From Corylus avellana (lineage: Eukaryota; Streptophyta; Magnoliopsida; Fagales; Betulaceae), in the NCBI RefSeq assembly GCF_901000735.1, contig NC_081548.1, forward strand, positions 11,352,744 to 11,416,743: a DNA stretch of 64,000 nucleotides, given 5' to 3'. The position numbers and the translations under genes are program-made. Positions 24,042 to 36,037 of this stretch are shown piece after piece. The notes under the pieces were generated by a model. That model was not told the DNA's origin. It ran no database searches and was given only the letters and a program-made list of their open reading frames with translations. Numbering within the stretch: position 1 is the first letter of the stretch; every line of letters starts with the position of its first letter.

Positions 24042-24561
24042 ATGAAACAACCATTGGATCTATGAGGTTGGGAGTCACCATGATCGGCTCACGCCTAAGC
24101 CAAGTTTGAAAGGAGTCACTGCTCTGCTCATGAATGTTGGCGTAGAACTCGTGGACCAGCTCCACGATTGTCGGGTGATGGTCCTCTACCATATCCACCC
24201 ACCCTTGGGCATCTAACAACGTTCATATCCTAGGGGCATGATTGGCCACATCGACTCCCCTTTCAAAGATGATCTTTCAGTTCTTGTAGAGGCTTAAATA
24301 TTTGCGCTTAGCATTGTCGACCTTGCAGCGGTCACGGTCATAGGCGCGGCTGGCATCGTCACTATCAGTGCCGCTGTTGGCCTCCCTAACTGGGCCCTCG
24401 AGCGCGGGACTGTTGGCCGGGGATGCATCGGGGATGACATCCTCCATTTCATAGTCGAGATCGGACTCAGGGTCTTGGGTGTCTTGCATCATGGCCCTGA
24501 GCTTGCAAGATTGTGGGTAAGAGGAGGATGAGGCTGCTACACTCGCTTTTGTCCGTGCCAT
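24042..24561 (-). pseudogene. Retroelement third-ORF remnant (plant transposon protein domain)
   Basis: The reading frame from 24561 starts MARTKASVAASSS, has an acidic linker and continues to about 24042. It is cut by two in-frame TGA codons, near 24277 and 24220. The downstream part contains a LVHEFYANI motif, characteristic of the putative plant transposon protein domain found in the extra ORF of Athila-like elements. An acceptor-like tgatttgatgcag precedes the ATG. It belongs to an element other than the Athila copy, which inserted next to it at 24650. Confidence 0.65.
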
Positions 24562-24649
24562 CGTCCTGCATCAAATCAAAAACCAATGCTACCAATTCTA
24601 TGTGCAATCTTAACAATAAAATCAACTAACTAAAAAAGTGGTGACTTAG

Positions 24650-25831
24650 TGATGTGGTATTTTTGTGACAAAAAATATCAATTAAAAATAACCACTCGCA
24701 ATAGGACGAATCTTTGTAGGATACGACTATATTGAGGGTGCCGAACCTCAAGGACTGCAGGGGTTTAATTATCAAAATTTAAAAGATTAAAGTTCACTTA
24801 ATTTAAAAGAGAATGATTTGTTATGTAATTTCAAATAGAGTAAATATATGAGAAAGAGAGAGAGAGTAAGGTATTGATTTCACCACGATCCGCACATCAA
24901 TGGTTAACCATATTTAATTCTAACAATTCATTCTATGCATGTTATAATTTAAACAAGAAAAAATATGAAAATAATTTCATACAATCAACGGAATAGCATA
25001 ACCCATCTTAGGTTGGCACAGATCATCTACCTAAATTACACTAAACTAGGGTGTAGTACGATCCGTCTTTCCAAGGTATGGTCTATCTAACCCTATTGAT
25101 TGCATACCAATTAAGAACCATTGTATAACCATCATTCTTATAATCACAGAAAATAAGAATGATTCGAGTTCAATAATAGTAAAATAATTTCTAAGACAAG
25201 ATAAAAATTTTACTAATATTGAATTGGAATTAAAGAACAATTGCATTTATGAAGAACATAAATCAATTGTAGCAATCCTCAGAGTTATACAATCAACATG
25301 CATAAATTGAAAAACTAGAAATTAAATACACTCAAACCATTGTGCTTGGAAAGGGTTACATCAACACCCCACAATTGGGTTTAGCTGCTCATGATCTTCT
25401 AAGCTCCACAGACAATTTACTGAAATTTAAACTCTAGAAAGCGGTGTCCCTGTTTACCATGTTTAGAGCCCTATTTATAGGGATTATGAAAACCCTAAAA
25501 ACCCTAGAAACCCTCAGAAAACCGGAGGTCAGTCTCCCAGTCCAATTGGGAGACTGAAAACCAAATCCACGCTGGAAAAGGATTGCTGCCGTGCAATACA
25601 CACCCTAGTGCGCTCAATCCGAAGTTTTGTGCGCTCGAGCCTAGCTGTTATGTGCTCGATCCCTGGCCGTAGACGCTCGAGCGCAGGTTCACTCGAGCTC
25701 AGGAGTAACTGCGCTCGATCCTAGATTCAGAATGCCCAGCTTTTTGCCCTTTGAAACCCAATTTTTCAATGGTTTGTCAAATAAGACCTGAAACAAATAA
25801 CAATCCTAAGTGCAACATTTGGCGCTTATCA
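24650..25831 (-). repeat. 3' LTR of the Athila element
   Basis: 1182 bp, opening tgatgtggtatttttgtgac and closing ggcgcttatca on the plus strand. It is collinear with the 5' LTR at 34293-35560. It includes the CG-rich motif cluster at 25609-25725 that the 5' LTR has in a longer form. Confidence 0.92.
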
Positions 25832-25843
25832 CACCCCCAACTT
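25832..25843 (-). promoter_or_regulatory. Polypurine tract of the Athila element
   Basis: On the minus strand the sequence aagttgggggtg directly precedes the 3' LTR start tgataagcgcc. This is the position and composition of a plus-strand DNA primer. A similar cacccccaactta occurs again at 26918-26931. Confidence 0.75.
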
Positions 25844-26998
25844 ACATATTGCTAGTCCCTTAGCAATAGAAAATAAACTGAAAAACAAAAAGATAAATCC
25901 ATCTTTCGTGGGATGTACGGTTATATTTAGCATATGCAACAAGCCTTTTAAACCCTTAGGAGTTCCTTAGAGGACGAGTGAAGTCTCGTGAGGGTTTTCC
26001 AGGAATGATACCCATAAACATTTTTCAACCATGTAGTTCCCAAGGATGCAATATCATGACCATCATGGTTCTCATTCATTACCAGGCTTAATAGAACAAA
26101 CACTATCTTCACAATTTCAGGAAATTACAACTTAGCATCAATCATGTCAATTATGAGATATTACAGGATTCAACTAGTGTATGTGAACTCAACACATAGT
26201 CATGGGATTTCAAAACTAATCTCAATCATGCATGGATTAATACTTAAAATTCATTAGACTCCCCATCAAATAAAACAACCAAGGCAAAAATTCCCTTTTT
26301 ATTTTATTTTAATCATTTAATCACTTAGCTCCCTTAAGCTTTCTGATTGACCCATGTATCGAGTGTTAGGCTGATGACTCCCAAACCAGACGGTTTTGGG
26401 GCATTAGGTGTAAAGACATCACTAAGGACTTACTAGCTCGGGTCAAAAAGGCTACAAAGCTAAGCTACTCTTTTTTTTTTTTTTTTTTTAATTATCAATC
26501 AAACCAAACTTTTCACTTTTTGACGCGAACACTCACTGCTTAATGAGACAAGAGGTCCAATTACTTGGTGAAAAGTTTAAAATGATCAATTTATTTATTT
26601 ATTTATTCTTTTTTATTATTATTTATTTTTTTTGTAAGAATTTATGCCAAGGTCGTTTTCCCAATAAGTTACCCAACTACATTCCAAATATTAAAACGAG
26701 ACATTATTGATTCTAGATTTTATGCCCCACAGACAACATGCTAGTGTGCTTGTGAAAATCAAATTGAAACAAGTAATATTTCATGCTACCAATGAAAGTA
26801 ACACAATTTTAATTCCTTAATCAAGTGATCATGTGTTTGTCATATTAAGCCCATCAATGAATTTCAAATCAAAACAGGAAAATTAATTGCATGCTCAGAA
26901 CTAACATGTATGCCCACACCCCCAACTTAAAACACACAATGTCCTCAGTGTGTGGAAAAAACAGTAAAGCAGTGTAAGGGATAAAAGTACCTGACCTA
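25844..26998 (-). other. Athila 3' non-coding region
   Basis: AT-rich with a T run at 26471-26489. No reading frame is seen between the third ORF and the polypurine tract. Confidence 0.6.
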
Positions 26999-28189
26999 TC
27001 ACTGCGGCGCAGAAGAAGATGCCCCTGAATCAGGTGGCAGCCGTGCTAAAATGGCACGCAGCAGTTCTTGCTGGGCTTCAAATCTTTCATCTGCCAGGCG
27101 CTTATCCTCCGCCCTCTGGGTAGCAAGCTCAGATCGGAGCTCCAGCTGTTCTTTGTGGAGGGACTCATATTGTGACATGCTCATAGTAACGGTTGCGACC
27201 GCTCCCTCTCTGTCTACCAACTCAGCTGCAGGTGGCGCATTGTGTATAGGCCCATTGGCCTCCCTGACGACCTTAGCTGCTACGGGCTCCCGACGTCATC
27301 TTGGCATGTGGAAACAACTCTGGTTCCACTGGATCAGTCCGAACTGACGGTGAGTAGAAATAGACCCATCAGCGGGTGTAACCTCAATGCCTCGGGTCTG
27401 AAGGATATGGGTAAGGAGAAAAGGGAAGGGAAGTCCCCATGAAGACGAACCCTATGTGCACCGCACAATCGCCCCGTCCCAAAACTTGTGTATCTGATCC
27501 CAAATGAGCTGAGGGATGGAAATCCAAAAGTCTCTCTGAAAGGCATATGGGGCCGCAAGGAAGGGGCTGCACCGCTGAGTTTTGTATCCAAAGGGACACA
27601 CATTCAGCTGCAAAATGAAATCCACGAACCAAAGTCGGGAAGGCAGCAGGACCTTGCTTGTACAATTACGGAGATCATCGGTATAACGGCCGCGGCAGAT
27701 GTTGTCCACAATATATTGCAGTGTAAGATCGGACGGTAGGTCTTAGTACCGAGGGGCGCCATCTCGAGCCAAAATATTAGACGGGCAAGCATGAGAACAT
27801 TGCAAAGCAGCAGCAATGTCATCAGTGGTCAGCTCAACGTCCATGCCCGCCACCGATGAAGAGAGGATGCCCGGTTGAGTACAATCAAATGTGAGATGGG
27901 CATAAAATTCTCGGACTAGGCTTTCGTAAGCAACGGGGCTGACTTGCTGGGACAGTGCTGTGAGGCCGCGGAGTTTGCATTCTTTGACCGCCCATTTTGT
28001 TGCTTGGAGGCTTTGGAAGACAATGTCAATGGCAAACGACATTTCCAAGATAAGCTTCCGTTGCTTCCCACGGCGTGGTAACAGCTGGGATGGGGCTTCA
28101 GGGGTGGTATCCCGAGCGAGGGAAGATCGGGAGGTGGAAGCGGGGACCTGAAGCATGATGTTGCTTCGTTGAGGCTTTTTGTCGAACAC
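26999..28189 (-). pseudogene. Athila third ORF (plant transposon protein domain), frameshifted
   Basis: The reading frame starts at 28189 (MFDKKPQRSN) and stays open to about 27743. It contains SLVREFYAHL, the same motif as in the remnant at 24042-24561. The homologous reading continues in another frame at about 27709-27452, including NCTSKVLLPSRLWFVDFI. A last segment at 27220-26999 has heptad-like charged residues (YESLHKEQLELRSELATQRA), suggesting a C-terminal coiled coil. At least two frameshifts separate these parts. In Athila elements this 3' ORF occupies the env-like position. Its function is not known. Confidence 0.72.
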
Positions 28190-28845
28190 CTGGTGGGCAC
28201 CTCAAAAGGGAAGTGGTAGAGAACCACTTTACTCAGCTGCCCAACCCCCTGCAAAAAGAAGAAAACACAACACAGAGTAGTCAGTGTGTGGTGGAGCACC
28301 CACGGATTGCTATTTCCACACAAAAAAAAAAGAAAAATGAAAGAAAATTGGGCACAGTGGGGATTTTGGGGAAGGGGGAATGGGGGAGAGAAGAGTGGAC
28401 GGGGAGGGGGAAAAAGGGAATGTGGTGGCGGCGTTGGGTGTTTCGGCAGTCGTAGTGGAGCGCGGCGGTGATTGGTGGTGGTGGAGATTCGGTGGTGGGT
28501 GAGGGCAGTGTGGCGGTGATGGGGTGCTGGGGTAGTTGGGTGCTTGGGGTATTTAGGGCGTGGGGGGGGGGGAAATAGGGGAAAGAAAGGGGATCGTGAC
28601 ATAAAAAAAAAAAAAATTCACGTGAGACCACTGAACGAGTGCGCTCGATCGCACTTGCGTAGAGGGGGAACGGATGGGCGGTGGTACGCTCGAGCGCTCC
28701 TGATGGTGCGCTTGAGCGCATTCATGCAAGTGTGTGTTAGTGTTGAGCTTCTGCGCTCGATCCCACTTGGGGTGGGCTTGAGCGCAGGCCCGTGTTCTGG
28801 GATCGAGCGCACAATGGGTGCCCTAGAGCCTAGGGTGCCAGTGTC
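28190..28845 (-). other. Athila spacer between integrase and third ORF
   Basis: Non-coding. The plus strand is strongly G-rich at 28360-28600. CG-rich near-palindromes cluster at 28638-28815 (gtgcgctcgatcgcac, gcgctcgagc-like copies). In Athila this interval usually carries the leader for the 3' ORF. Confidence 0.55.
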
Positions 28846-30220
28846 TCAATCAAAAAAGTAGACTGGATCCGTCAAATGGATGGATTCGATGTCTGTACCT
28901 GGCTCGAAGTTCTGGATGCAGGGCTTGAACCTTTGGCCGTTGAACTTGAACAGAGTGCCATCCTTTGGGTCCTGCAATGCGACGGCGCCATGGGGCGACA
29001 CCAAGGTGACTATGAATGGACCGTCCCCATCTGGAGCAGAGCTTCCCAGGGAAAAGCCGGAGTTTGGAATTGAAGAACCATACTTTCTGGTCCGGCACAA
29101 ATGTCTTGGGCAGGATATGTTTGTCATGAAAAGCCTTAGTCCACTCCTTATAAAGGCGAGCACTATCGTATGCATCTCACCGCAGCTCCTCCAACTCTGT
29201 CAACTGAAGTTTCCGGTGGGGGTTGGCTGCTTGCATGTCGAAATTGAACTGCTTAATCGCCCACAGAGCCTTGTGTTCTAATTCCACAGGGAGGTGACAC
29301 GCCTTGCCATATACCAGCCTATAGGGAGACATTCCAATGGGAGTTTTGTAAGCTGTGTGGTAGGCTCATAATGCATCATTGAGGTGCAAGGACAAATCCT
29401 TTTGGTCTGGCCTAACCGTCTTTTCCAGAATATGCTTAATCTCATGGTTAGAAACTTCCACTTGGCCACTTGTTTGAGGATGGTACGGAGTGGCTACCTT
29501 ATGTGTGACAGAGTACTTGAGAAGCAAGGCTTTGAAAAACCGGTTGCAAAAGTGTCTACCTCCATCACTGATGATAGCTCGAGGAGTACAAAATTTGCTG
29601 AAAATGTTGGCTTGGAGGAACTTCACCACAACCTTGTGATCATTGGTCTTTGTGGCAATGGCTTTTATCCACTTAGAGACATAATCCATTCCTACCAAAA
29701 TGTACTCATATCCACAAGACGGTGGGAAGGGTCCCATGAAGTCAATACCCTAGACATCAAAAATCTCGACAAGGAGGATGGGGTTCAGTGGCATCATGTC
29801 CCTCCGAGACATAGCTCCTAGGCGTTGACATCTCTCATAAGCTTGGCAAAATTCATAAGCATCTTTGAACAAGGTGGGCCATGTGAATCCGCATTGTAGA
29901 ACTTTGGCTGCTATCTTCTTGGCACTAAAATGACCTTTACAAGCTAGAGAATGACAAAAAGTGAGAATGCTGGAAAATTCACTCTCAGGGACACAGCGTC
30001 GGATGATCTGATTAGTACAATACTTGAACAACTCCGGATCGTCCCAAAAATAGAATCGAACTTGATTGAAGAAGCGATCCTTATCTTTCTTAGACCAATG
30101 AGAAGGAATCCGTCCTGTAGCTAGATAATTGACAATATCAGCATACCATGGCGGATTTCTCGGAGTGATTTCAAATAGTTGCTCATCTGGGAAAGAGTCA
30201 TGAATAGGAACCGGCTGGGG
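28846..30220 (-). pseudogene. Athila integrase, broken
   Basis: The zinc-binding N-terminus lies near 29960-29820 ([10 protein letters not shown], then C..C). The catalytic core lies at 29737-29366, with the first Asp in VGMDYVSKW, the second in [10 protein letters not shown] and the Glu region after [17 protein letters not shown]. The C-terminal part to 28846 is split between frames. Stops fall near 29740, 29365 and in the region around 29170. It would have joined element DNA to the host chromosome. It is not functional as it stands. Confidence 0.85.
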
Positions 30221-31612
30221 TGTTTCAAATAAAATTTGTGACAGATGGTCGGCAACAACATTCTCAGTACCTTTCTTGTCCCGAATCTCAATATCAAATT
30301 CTTCAAGAAGTAGTATCCAGCGGATCAATCGTGGCTTTGTTTCCTTCTTGGCTAGCAAATGTCGCAAAGCAGCATGATCAAAAAAAATGATAACCTTTGA
30401 TCCCAGAAGATATAAGCGGAATTTATCCAGAGCAAAGACCATAGCTAGCAATTCTTTGTCGGTGGTTGTGTAATTAACTTGAGCATCCATTAGAGTCTTG
30501 CTAGCATAATAAATGACATGAGGAAGCTTGCCTACCCGTTGTCCCAAAACTGCACCCACAGCATAGTTAAACGCATCACACGTGATTTCAAAGGGTAAAG
30601 ACCAGTCAGGAGGTTGCATGATGGGGGCAGAAGATAACAGAGACCGGAGCTTCTGGAATGCCTCGTGACATGCTTCATCAAAGTGAAAGGGGGCGTCCGT
30701 AGCAAGCAAGTTACATAAGGGCCTTGCAATTTTACTGAATTCCTTGATGTAACGGCGATAAAAGGCAGCATGCCCTAGGAAAGAACGGATCTGCTTCATT
30801 GAAGTGGGCGACGGTAGATTTTCTATTAGCTCAACTTTAGCCCAGTCCACGTCAATACCTCTTTTGGACACTATATGGCCCAAAACTATACCTTCCTGCT
30901 CCATGAAGTGGCTCTTCTCCTAACTTAGAATCAGGTTAGTTTCTTTGCAATGTTGAAGCACGGGTGAAAGATTATGGAGACATTTATCAAAAGAAGATCC
31001 AAAAACAGAAAAGTCATCCATAAATACCTCCAAAAATTTCTCCACCATGTAAGAGAAGATAGACATCATACATCTCTGGAATGTGGCAGGTGCATTGCAT
31101 AAGTCGAAGGGCATGCGTTGGTACACAAAGGTGCCAAATGAACATGTGAACGTCGTCTTCTCTTGGTCTTGGGGATCAACTGCAACATGATTATACCCAG
31201 AATAGCCGTCTAGGAAGCAATAGTAGCTCTGGCCAGCAAGATGCTCCAAAATTTGATCAGTGAATGGGAGCGGGAAGTGATCCTTCTGGGTATGGGAATT
31301 GAGCTTTCGGTTGTCGATGCAGACACACCATCCCGTGGTCGTGCGCTATGGAACCAATTCTCCAGCAGAATTCTCAACGACGGTGATGTCGAATTTCTTT
31401 GGAACCACTTGAGTGGGGCTCACTCGTTTGCTATCTGAGATAGGGTAGATGATGCCTGCATCAAGTAACTTGACTATCTCTTTCGTGACTACCTCTTTCA
31501 TGTTGGGATTCAATCGGCACTGTGCCTCACGGGAGGGTCGAGCATCTTCTTCCAAATGGATCAGTGCATACAGATAGAGGGGTTGATGCCTTTCAAATAT
31601 GTCATGGTCCAT
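30221..31612 (-). pseudogene. Athila reverse transcriptase and RNase H, broken
   Basis: The RT fingers lie at 31612-31346 (AGIIYPISDSKRVSP), then a stop. The palm at 31249-30920 includes the catalytic FMDDFSVFG. A stop near 30917 separates the thumb and the RNase H domain ([35 protein letters not shown]) at about 30904-30220. The usual MPFGLCNAPATFQ motif reads MPFDLCNAPATFQ here. These motifs match Athila-type RT closely. Confidence 0.9.
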
Positions 31613-31890
31613 CCAATGGCTTTTTTCTATTCCTTTAACACTACTAGCGGACTATCCTCTTGGTCCTTTTGAAGGTCGGACGCAATGATGACCGACAGAG
31701 TGTTGTTAGATCCAAGAAATGCATACTTGAGCTTTGCTGGCAGGGGTTTCAACTTAAGTTTTGGTGGAGACAATAAAGAAGGAACAGGAGGAGTGCTCGA
31801 TGTCACAGGTAAGGGCTCCTTTACCACTCTCTAGGGATGGAAATATGCACTTGCGGCTGTTTCTAGCAAATCATGGACCTCTTTGATGTA

Positions 31891-32634
31891 CTAGTCGGTA
31901 TTGAACTCTTCAAAGTCGAAGTAATTCAAGCAGGCTTCGATTGGATCCTTTGTCAGGAGACTAGGTAGTGAATCTTCTACATATTCTTCAATACTTTCCA
32001 AAAAGAAACACTCATTCTGATCAGGAGCATGCGGAATTGCAGTAAAGATATTCAACCGAACCTTCATATTGCCAAATGATATCTCCATGACTCCAGTTCG
32101 ACAATTGATACATGCATTTGCTGTGGCTAAGAAAGGGCGCCCAAGGATGACAGGAACCAGCTTATCAGGATTGGGCAAAGGCTTGGTATCAAGCACTATA
32201 AAGTTGACTGGGAAGAAAAATTTATCCACCTGGATGATCACATCTTCTACAATCCCTCTAGGCTTCTTAATCGACCAATCAGCTAGTTGCAAAATTTTTG
32301 TGGTGGGCTTCAGCTCCCCTAGGCTGAGCTGCTGATATACTGAATGGGGAAGTAAATTCACACTAGCTCCCAGATCTAAGAGTTCCTTATCAATTTCCCT
32401 TTTTTCGATGATGCATGAAATTGTAGGGGCCCCGGGGTCCTTGAACTTTGGAGGAGTGTTGCGCTTAATCAGGGAACTCACTTGCTCAGTTGCAAGGACT
32501 TTCTTGGGGATGTTATTTCTTGTCTTCCTCTTTTGAGTACACAAGTCTTTAAGGAACTTGGCATAGGCAGGCACTTGTGCGATGGCATCAGGAAGAGGGA
32601 GATTGATTTTTACCTGTTTGAACATCTCCATCAT
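31891..32634 (-). pseudogene. Athila aspartic protease region
   Basis: An open segment of about 247 codons. The active-site motif reads LLDLGASVNLLP, the Athila form of the retroviral-type D-S/T-G site, followed by VILGRPFLATA. It is separated from gag by a frameshift near 32634. The frame at 31827-31627, between protease and RT, is linker. Confidence 0.82.
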
Positions 32635-33942
32635 TCCTTGTATTTTCTTTCCTTGTTCCCAAAGTGGGACGGTGCCTTGAGACGTTCTGGGAAGGGCGCC
32701 TGTGGCTCATATGGAATCTCTGGAGTGGGAGCAACTGATGACGAAGCCTCATTGCTTACTTGCTTGCATTTATCATTCTGCAAATTCTGTGCAACCTCCG
32801 TGTGCTCATCCTTCTTCTCCTCCACATGATTGTCAACTATTCTTCCGTTTCTCAAGGTGATGCTGGCTTGAACTTGCTGATGGTATGAAGTGCCCTCATC
32901 TACCATGTAGTGCCCCTTAGGATTTACCACCGGCTAACTCGAAAGCTTTCCTTCGTCTCTTCTATTGAGGGTGTTGGCAAGTTGTCTGACTTGAGTTTCT
33001 AGCTTGGCAATGGAATGAGAGTGTGAGTTTACTATTTCCTCTTGAGATTTGATTGTCTGTTTTATCTCGCATGCCAGCTCACTCATCATTTTGAGCACCC
33101 GATCCTCAAAATTAGAATCTACGGCCTGGTATTGCTGCTGTGGAGGCCGGTAAGTGGAATGAGGTTGATAGGGTTGCCTATTGGATTGAGCTTGATTGTG
33201 TGGCCTTGGGGCTGAGTTGCCCGAATTTGGATTCGTCCATGAGAAATTTGGATGATTTCTCTACCCGAGGTTGTAGGAATTGGAGTATGGATCATTACCC
33301 GGTCTGGAGAAAGATGCATTAACCTGCAAATTAGCAATATCAGTATAATTTCCAGTAACAGAGCAAGCTCTACAGCCTATCCCAGGTCTCATGGAAATCT
33401 TCTCCTTCATATTGGGAGAAGGTAGTGATAGCTCTCCTAGTGTCATTGGTCATTCCTATGGGATAATACTTCTTAAGAAATTCTTACTGCAATTGAGCCC
33501 AAGAAGTGATAGAGTTGGGTGTTAAGGACGGGAACCAATGTTTGGCTCTTTCCTTGAGGGAGAAAGGAAAAAAACGCATCCTTAGGGCATCCTCAGTGAA
33601 TCCATTCATTTTAGTGGTATCACAAATTGCATTGAAATCACTGAGGAAGTCATATGGATTTTCAGTGCTAAGCCCTAGGATAGAAGGTAAACTTCGTATA
33701 GTTCTGGGCTTAATTTCATAATGGGTTGCCGTAATTTTTTGCAACCGGAGACATGTGGGAGTAGTGTAAGTGGTAAGAAGATAGTGATCTTGCAAAGCTA
33801 CGTGGTTACCGTCTCCCATGGTCTCAGTGGAACGCTCTTCTAGCAAATTAGGATTCTTTTGGGATCTAATTTGTCTAAGAGTGCGTTCAATTTCAAGGTC
33901 GCAAGAAGTTAATGGAAAAGACAAAGAACGACGACCTAGCAT
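32635..33942 (-). pseudogene. Athila gag, broken
   Basis: The frame from 33942 (MLGRRSLSFP) includes a retrotransposon gag core, with AKHWFPSLTPNSITSW at its end, followed by a stop near 33484. The homologous reading then continues with further stops to about 32940. The C-terminal part at 32930-32635 has SITLRNGRIVDN, typical of the gag-protease join in Athila. No intact gag can be translated. Confidence 0.8.
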
Positions 33943-34292
33943 AAACTAAACAGAAAATAAAAAGAACAGACAAAATAAGTTAAAAGAGGAAAAAAAAAAA
34001 ACAAAGCTCACTAATGGCCTTAGATGCACTTAGGGTCCTGGATGAAAGTTGCCGCAAGTGCGCTCGATCGCACAGCAGGGTGTGCTCGAGCGTACTATCG
34101 CAGATGGGTGGGAGCGCAGGATGGGAGGGCTCGAGTGCTGCTGGCTTGGTTCCTGCTGGAGTGCGTCCGTGTGCTCGATCGCACGCGATCTGCGCTCAAT
34201 CGTAGTCACAGAGAAGGCAGCTACGGACCTGTTTGCAAATTCTAAGATTAAAAAATAAAAAATAAAAAATAAAATAAAAAAACACAAACCAT
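33943..34292 (-). other. Athila 5' leader with CG-rich near-palindromes
   Basis: Holds gtgcgctcgatcgcacag at about 34056 and several variants up to 34205, then an A-rich run ending at 34292. A tRNA-Asp primer site should lie directly beside the LTR here, as it does at 37737-37754 in the neighbouring remnant, but none is present. Confidence 0.65.
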
Positions 34293-34485
34293 TGAGTGGT
34301 ATTTTTGTGACCAAAAATATCAATTAAAAATAACCACTCGCAATATAACGAATCTTTGTAGAATACAGCTATATTGAGGGTGTCGAACCTCAAGGATTGC
34401 AAGGGCTTAATTATCAAAATTTAAAAGATTAAAGTTAACTTAATTTAAAAGAGAATGATTTGTTGTGTAATTTCAAAGAGAGTAA

Positions 34486-34518
<33 letters not shown>

Positions 34519-35560
34519 TAGGGCATTGATTTCACCACGATCCGCACATCAATGGTTAACCATATTTAATTCTAACCATTCATCTATGCATGTTATAGTT
34601 TAAACAAGAAAGCATATGAAAATAATTTCACACAATCAACGGAATAGTATAACCCATCTGTGGTTGGCACGGATCGTTTACCTAAATAACACTAAACTAA
34701 GGTGTAGTACGATCCGTCTTTCCTAGGTATGGTCTATCTAACCCTATTGATTGCATGCCAATTAAGAACCATTGTATAACCATCATTCTTAACAGAAAAT
34801 AAGAATGATTCGAGTTCAATAATAGTAAAATAATTTTTAAAACAAGATAAGAATTTTATTAATATTGAATTGGAATTAAAGAACAATTGCATTTAATATG
34901 AAGAACATAAATCAATTGTAGCAATCCTCAGAGTTATATAATCAACATGCATAAATTGAAAAACTAGATATTAAATACACTCAAACCATTGTGCTTGGAA
35001 AGTGTTACATCAACACCCCACAATTGGGTTTAGCTGCTCATGATCTTCTAAGCTCCACAGACAATTTACTGAAATTTAAACTCTAGAAAGCGGTGTCCCT
35101 GTTTACAATGTTTAGAGCCCTATTTATAGGGATTAGGAAAACCCTAAAAACCCTCAGAAAACCGAAGGTCAGTCTTCCAATCCAATTGGGAGACTGAAAA
35201 CCAAATCCACGCTGGAAAAGGATTGCTGCCGTGCAATACATGCCCGAGTGCGCTCAATCCAAAGTTTTGTGCACTCGAGCGCAATGCACTCGAGCCTAGC
35301 TCTTATGCGCACGAGCGTAGGCATGCGCTCGATCGCTGGCCGCAGATGCTCGAGCGTAGGTGAGCTCGAGCTGAGGAGTAACTACGCTCGATCCTAGATC
35401 CAGAATGCCCAGCTATTTGCCCTTTTAAACCCAATTTTTGAATGGTTTGTCAAATAAGACCTGAAACACAAAAATAAAACAAAATCAAACAAATAACAAT
35501 GCTAAGGAATTAACATATGTAAATTAAAGGGCTTGAATGTGCAACATCCGGCGCTTATCA
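34293..35560 (-). repeat. 5' LTR of the Athila element
   Basis: 1268 bp, collinear with 24650-25831. It is longer because of a (GA)n run at 34493-34518 and extra CTCGAGCG/CTCGATCG units at 35275-35335. The terminus reads tgagtggt where the 3' LTR has tgatgtggt. Confidence 0.92.
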
Positions 35561-35565
35561 CTTAG

Positions 35566-36032
35566 TCCTAAAGACTGATATTTTCCCTTTAAGTTTCAAA
35601 GATGCAAGAAGGTATGGGGATGTTTTGAAGCTCAATGGAAACTCGGTCTTAGTGGAGTTGAAAAGAGGTTGGTTCGTAGTTTAGAAATTTGGTCAAATGC
35701 TCAACGACGAAGTTTTTGAGCATAGCAGGTAGGTTTGATTGCAAAAGTAATTAGGTCATTCAATGGGGTTAGTAAGAACACCCTCTTAGAGGATAGGTAG
35801 ACGATAATGGGCTATCAGGGGTATTTTGGTAATTTAGCATTTGAAAGAAGATAGCATCGAAATGGTTGGTGCCAGCTCATGGTTATCCCCTTGGTGTCCT
35901 CTAGATGTGAGAATACCGGGGTGATTGGATAAATTAGGGGCTTAGGCCTTAGGGTTAATTTGGAAATTTTGAATTTGGACAGAATACCGAAATTCGTTTG
36001 GGTTGTTCAGTAGTAGGATAATCTCTAACATG
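35566..36032. other. Intergenic or old retroelement sequence
   Basis: No coding region is seen. This is the sequence in which the Athila element inserted (right side). It contains aggggtattttggtaattt, a phrase common in old plant LTRs, but no boundary can be set. Confidence 0.4.
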
Positions 36033-36037
36033 GTGAT

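Larger units (their letters stand above)
24650..35560 (-). mobile_element. Full-length Athila-lineage Ty3/Gypsy retrotransposon, degenerate
   Basis: Both LTRs are present, and the 5-bp TSD cttag flanks the whole (24645-24649 and 35561-35565), so this is one insertion of 10.9 kb. The minus-strand order is 5' LTR (34293-35560), leader, gag, protease, RT, RNase H, integrase, a spacer, a third ORF, polypurine tract, 3' LTR (24650-25831). RT and integrase motifs and the extra 3' ORF place it in the Athila lineage. Every coding region carries stops or frameshifts. The expected tRNA-Asp primer site beside the 5' LTR is absent. The spacer, leader and LTRs carry clustered CG-rich near-palindromes (CTCGATCGCA type). 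Confidence 0.92.

Noticed and set aside
28213..28721. Several frames over the G-rich Athila spacer
   Set aside because: They arise from the G/A-rich composition (Gly/Arg/Lys or Pro/Ser runs) and are not conserved Athila products.
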